In this document: one piece after another, positions 8,134 to 9,965 of the stretch
Numbering within the stretch: position 1 is the stretch's first letter
How the letters are laid out: every line of letters begins with the position of its first letter
DNA from: Alphaproteobacteria bacterium
GTDB lineage: Bacteria; Pseudomonadota; Alphaproteobacteria; CAISOG01
Direction: 5' to 3'
Assembly: GCA_018883285.1 (NCBI GenBank)
Contig: VEQJ01000025.1
Span: forward strand, 1 to 9,965
Length of the DNA stretch: 9,965 nucleotides
The notes under the pieces: generated by a model
Database searches by the model: none
The model's input: only the letters and a program-made list of their open reading frames with translations
Told to the model about the DNA's origin: nothing
Translations under genes and position numbers: made by a program

Positions 8134-9351
8134 CTATTGCAGGGTAAGGCCAGCCCCATCGGTAAAATTCCCCTCAACCATTCGGCGGGCGGTCAGGGGG
8201 CATGCGGCGGCGGGCTGCTGATGGGTTTGATGGCCTGGCTGACTGGCGGCGGCGGGGGTGCCAACCTGATTGCGCAAGGCCGCCACCTTTTGCCCCGCGC
8301 TGGCCACGCCATAACCATGGGGATAAGGACGTTGTGGCCGCATGGCCATTTTCGCTTTGGCCTCAGATTGCATGGTGACGGTGGTATCGGTGACCGCGCC
8401 GAACAACAATTTGCGCTCGCGATCGCTGAAATACGGATTTTTTTGCAGATTGGCCAGCATGGCAAGAAAATGGCGACGCTCCATCACGCCGGCGGTCATC
8501 GCCTCTTTCGCATAATCGGTATAGGCGGCGCAAAAATCCAACATCCGCATCGATATGGTGCGCCAGCTTGGCACATCATATTGCTTTTTAAGGCTTTCTT
8601 GATAATCCAAATGGGCATGGCTAAAGGTATCGCCCAACAGGCTAAGGATGCTGGGTTGGCGGCCATCCATCCCCTGCAGTTGTTGCAAATGATGATGGTA
8701 CACGGTGGCCAGCTTTTGCAAAACCTGGCTGGCAACATTCAGGGTGAAACGCTGTTGATGCCCATCGATGCTGTCGGCGGCCTGTTGCCGATTGGCCGAT
8801 TTGACCACCAGCCACCATTGCCGAAAGGTGCTATAGGATAGCTGGTTGCCAACAATCAGTTGAAACAGGGTGTCGGCATAGTCGGCGGCCGACACAAAGG
8901 GGTACAACCCATTGGGCATCGATAACACAAGCTGTTGCGGCTGTTGCAACATAGCATGATTCACCAGCTCAGCCGACAGCACCTGGGTCTGATAGAACAG
9001 CTCAAAAAACCGTTCGACCTCTCGCATCGCGCTAAGCTGCACCTGCAAATGCCTATCCCGCACCTCAGGCGCCAGGCTTAGAATCTCACCCGACAGGCCA
9101 AAGGATGCCTGACCGCCAAAACATTGCTGATACTGGTTGTAAATCTGGCAATACCAGCTGACCCGCTGGCCGTTGGTTTTTGCCGCCCACAACAGGTCAA
9201 TACCGCTAAGGGAATAGCTGTTATCCAACCGTTCCCCCAAAATCAGGGCATGGTCTTTCAGCAGGGCGGTATGGGTTGCCAAGGGGTTGGGCATCCCATG
9301 ATCATTCGCACAAAAAGAATCCATTAAGCCGCTTGGCATCGGCGTTACCAT
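8134..9351 (-). CDS. Hypothetical protein, no recognised family
   Basis: A 405-residue frame converging on the hybrid kinase, with 17 bases between the stops. I do not recognise a family. There is no signal peptide, no membrane helix and no nucleotide-binding motif. The protein looks mostly helical, is rich in Gln, His and aromatic residues, and has two notable blocks: FFELFYQTQVLSAELVNHAM (115-134) and GVMERRHFLAMLANLQKNPYFSDRERKLLFGAV (288-320). The tail beyond ~362 is low-complexity (Ala, Gln, Pro, His) and probably disordered. The overlapping plus-strand frame at 8137-8841 is shorter and reads as low-quality Gly/His/Ile-rich sequence, so I chose the minus strand. The start at 9351 is the most upstream ATG I favour; ATG codons at 9339 (residue 5) and 9324 (residue 10) are alternatives, and no clear ribosome site decides. 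CtrA-like sites lie upstream, which hints at cell-cycle-linked expression. Confidence 0.75.
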   Translation of the reverse strand: MVTPMPSGLMDSFCANDHGMPNPLATHTALLKDHALILGERLDNSYSLSGIDLLWAAKTNGQRVSWYCQIYNQYQQCFGGQASFGLSGEILSLAPEVRDRHLQVQLSAMREVERFFELFYQTQVLSAELVNHAMLQQPQQLVLSMPNGLYPFVSAADYADTLFQLIVGNQLSYSTFRQWWLVVKSANRQQAADSIDGHQQRFTLNVASQVLQKLATVYHHHLQQLQGMDGRQPSILSLLGDTFSHAHLDYQESLKKQYDVPSWRTISMRMLDFCAAYTDYAKEAMTAGVMERRHFLAMLANLQKNPYFSDRERKLLFGAVTDTTVTMQSEAKAKMAMRPQRPYPHGYGVASAGQKVAALRNQVGTPAAASQPGHQTHQQPAAACPLTARRMVEGNFTDGAGLTLQ

Positions 9352-9391
9352 TGTTCACAGGTGAAAGGGGCAATCAGCATTGCAACGCTGA

Positions 9392-9404
9392 ACCCATTAT
9401 GGGT
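9392..9404. promoter_or_regulatory. Operator-like palindrome ACCCAT-T-ATGGGT over a candidate -10
   Basis: Two perfect 6-base arms (9392-9397 and 9399-9404) flank a single base. On the minus strand the palindrome contains CATAAT (9401-9396), one base from the -10 consensus, which would place a transcript start near 9388 and a leader of about 37 bases before the ATG at 9351. A protein bound here would block that promoter. Short palindromes also arise by chance. Confidence 0.35.
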
Positions 9405-9412
9405 CATGTTTG

Positions 9413-9420
9413 ATGGTTAA
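9413..9420 (-). promoter_or_regulatory. CtrA half-site TTAACCAT
   Basis: Read on the minus strand, 9420-9413 is TTAACCAT, the described CtrA half-site. It lies about 60 bases before the ATG at 9351 and about 12 bases upstream of the candidate -10, a position suited to promoter control. Confidence 0.4.
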
Positions 9421-9438
9421 CCGCAAGTCGGTTGCGGT
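9420..9438. other. Hairpin with 7-bp stem in the intergenic region
   Basis: ACCGCAA (9420-9426) pairs perfectly with TTGCGGT (9432-9438) around a 5-base loop. On the minus strand it lies after the stop of the 9530-9965 gene, but no T-run follows (TAACCATC), so a standard terminator is not supported. It overlaps the CtrA half-site by one base. It may be a weak transcription-end structure or a protein-binding site. Confidence 0.3.
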
Positions 9439-9451
9439 AAGAATTTGTTAA
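9437..9451 (-). promoter_or_regulatory. Near-consensus CtrA full site (TTAA-N7-TTAC)
   Basis: On the minus strand, TTAA (9451-9448), seven bases, then TTAC (9440-9437) matches TTAA-N7-TTAA with one changed base. It sits 17 bases upstream of the TTAACCAT half-site in front of the same hypothetical gene. Weak alone, more persuasive next to the half-site. Confidence 0.3.
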
Positions 9452-9529
9452 CTTTTATCCCAACTGTTGCCTTTTTGCCACGGCCTTCATGCGGGAATAT
9501 GCAGCTGTCGCATCTTAAGACAGCATCTA

Positions 9530-9965
9530 TCACAGGCGGCGCAACCGTCCCCGCCAGGCCAGCAGAAGCAGAAGGGCGGCGGGTATCAGCCAGGCCGCTA
9601 ATGGCAGCAGCGGTCGGGATTGACTGCCAACCAATTGCTCCACCACCGCCTGCCTAAGCCACAGGCTGTTCTCGCTGGGGGGTGGCTGATCCGCCGACAA
9701 CAACGGCACCCTATCGGTGGGGGTAAGGGGGGCGCTGGCCGCCTCAAACACCTGACCACCCGTGCTGTTGGCCAAATTTTGCCAGGCTTCACGATTGGCT
9801 AAGGCCGCGGCGGGATAAGCCGCCAATCCCTTATCGTCCAGGCCAAATTCCAAAAAGCGCCGTTCACCCCCCGCCACAACGGTGTAAATGCCTGGATTAT
9901 CCATCGGCAAGTTGGCCGATAGCAATTCGCCGCCCTCATCCTTCTGCCAGGGCAGGTTGATCGAT
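9530..9965 (-). CDS. C-terminal part of a membrane-anchored protein, possibly VWA/amidotransferase-like (5' end outside window)
   Basis: The frame is open to the right edge, and 145 residues are visible. The fragment begins with a beta-rich stretch (NLPMDNPGIYTVVAGGERRF), continues with REAWQNLANSTGGQVFEA, a short Pro/Ser-rich linker, and a C-terminal membrane helix (LPLAAWLIPAALLLLLAW) followed by a basic tail, RGRLRRL, at the stop. The pattern of a 'pays out as a non-negative reward' beta domain, a W-x-x-L-A-x-x-T-G-G-x-V motif and a final helix resembles the ends of large bacterial inner-membrane proteins with von Willebrand A or glutamine-amidotransferase-like domains. That is a resemblance from memory, not a proof; the diagnostic domains are outside the window. 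It is in the same direction as the hypothetical gene, 178 bases upstream of it. Confidence 0.6.
   Translation of the reverse strand, partial: SINLPWQKDEGGELLSANLPMDNPGIYTVVAGGERRFLEFGLDDKGLAAYPAAALANREAWQNLANSTGGQVFEAASAPLTPTDRVPLLSADQPPPSENSLWLRQAVVEQLVGSQSRPLLPLAAWLIPAALLLLLAWRGRLRRL

Larger units (their letters stand above)
9352..9529. other. Non-coding gap between the two minus-strand genes
   Basis: 178 bases with no supported gene. It holds the ACCCAT/ATGGGT palindrome, the CtrA-like sites and the 9420-9438 hairpin listed separately. The part from ~9453 to 9529, just after the upstream gene's stop, shows nothing I can support. Confidence 0.5.

Noticed and set aside
8137..8841. 234-codon plus-strand frame opposite the unknown gene
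   Set aside because: Gly/His/Ile-rich, with no domain, and fully inside the longer minus-strand frame, which has more protein-like composition. Not impossible, but unsupported.
9420..9438. Rho-independent terminator for the right-hand gene
   Set aside because: The stem is good but no U-tract follows on the minus strand.

Overview
The window looks like a piece of an alphaproteobacterial chromosome. It is moderately GC-rich and coding-dense. The clade signal is two intergenic sequences that match the recognition site of the alphaproteobacterial cell-cycle regulator CtrA: a perfect TTAA-N7-TTAAC and a TTAACCAT half-site. A palindrome-rich intergenic repeat and an IS30-type transposase tail also fit such a genome. 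No rRNA, tRNA or CRISPR array is visible, and I cannot name a genus.

Left edge (1-394): the last part of an IS30-family transposase, reading out of the window on the left, is followed by about 270 bases of non-coding DNA. That DNA holds short inverted repeats built on TGTCATCCT/AGGATGACA, two hairpins and one good extended -10 promoter motif.

Potassium-pump block (395-5201, + strand): kdpB (catalytic P-type ATPase subunit), kdpC (accessory periplasmic subunit) and a kdpD-like sensor follow in one direction. Two normal parts are missing. kdpA, the K+ channel subunit that usually precedes kdpB, is not here, and the insertion-sequence end sits in its place. The KdpD protein stops after its GAF-like region and has no histidine-kinase transmitter. 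No kdpE response regulator is present in the window.

Hybrid kinase (5390-8116, + strand): a 908-residue membrane hybrid sensor kinase follows 188 bases later. It has two membrane segments, two PAS domains, a transmitter, a degenerate receiver and an intact receiver. The CtrA-type site lies in the gap before it, so it may be a separate transcription unit. It could supply the kinase activity KdpD lacks, or be unrelated; the sequence does not decide this.

Right part (8134-9965, - strand): a 405-residue protein of no recognised family converges on the kinase gene with a 17-base gap. Its upstream region has CtrA-like sites and an operator-like palindrome. After 178 non-coding bases comes the C-terminal end of a membrane-anchored protein that runs off the right edge.
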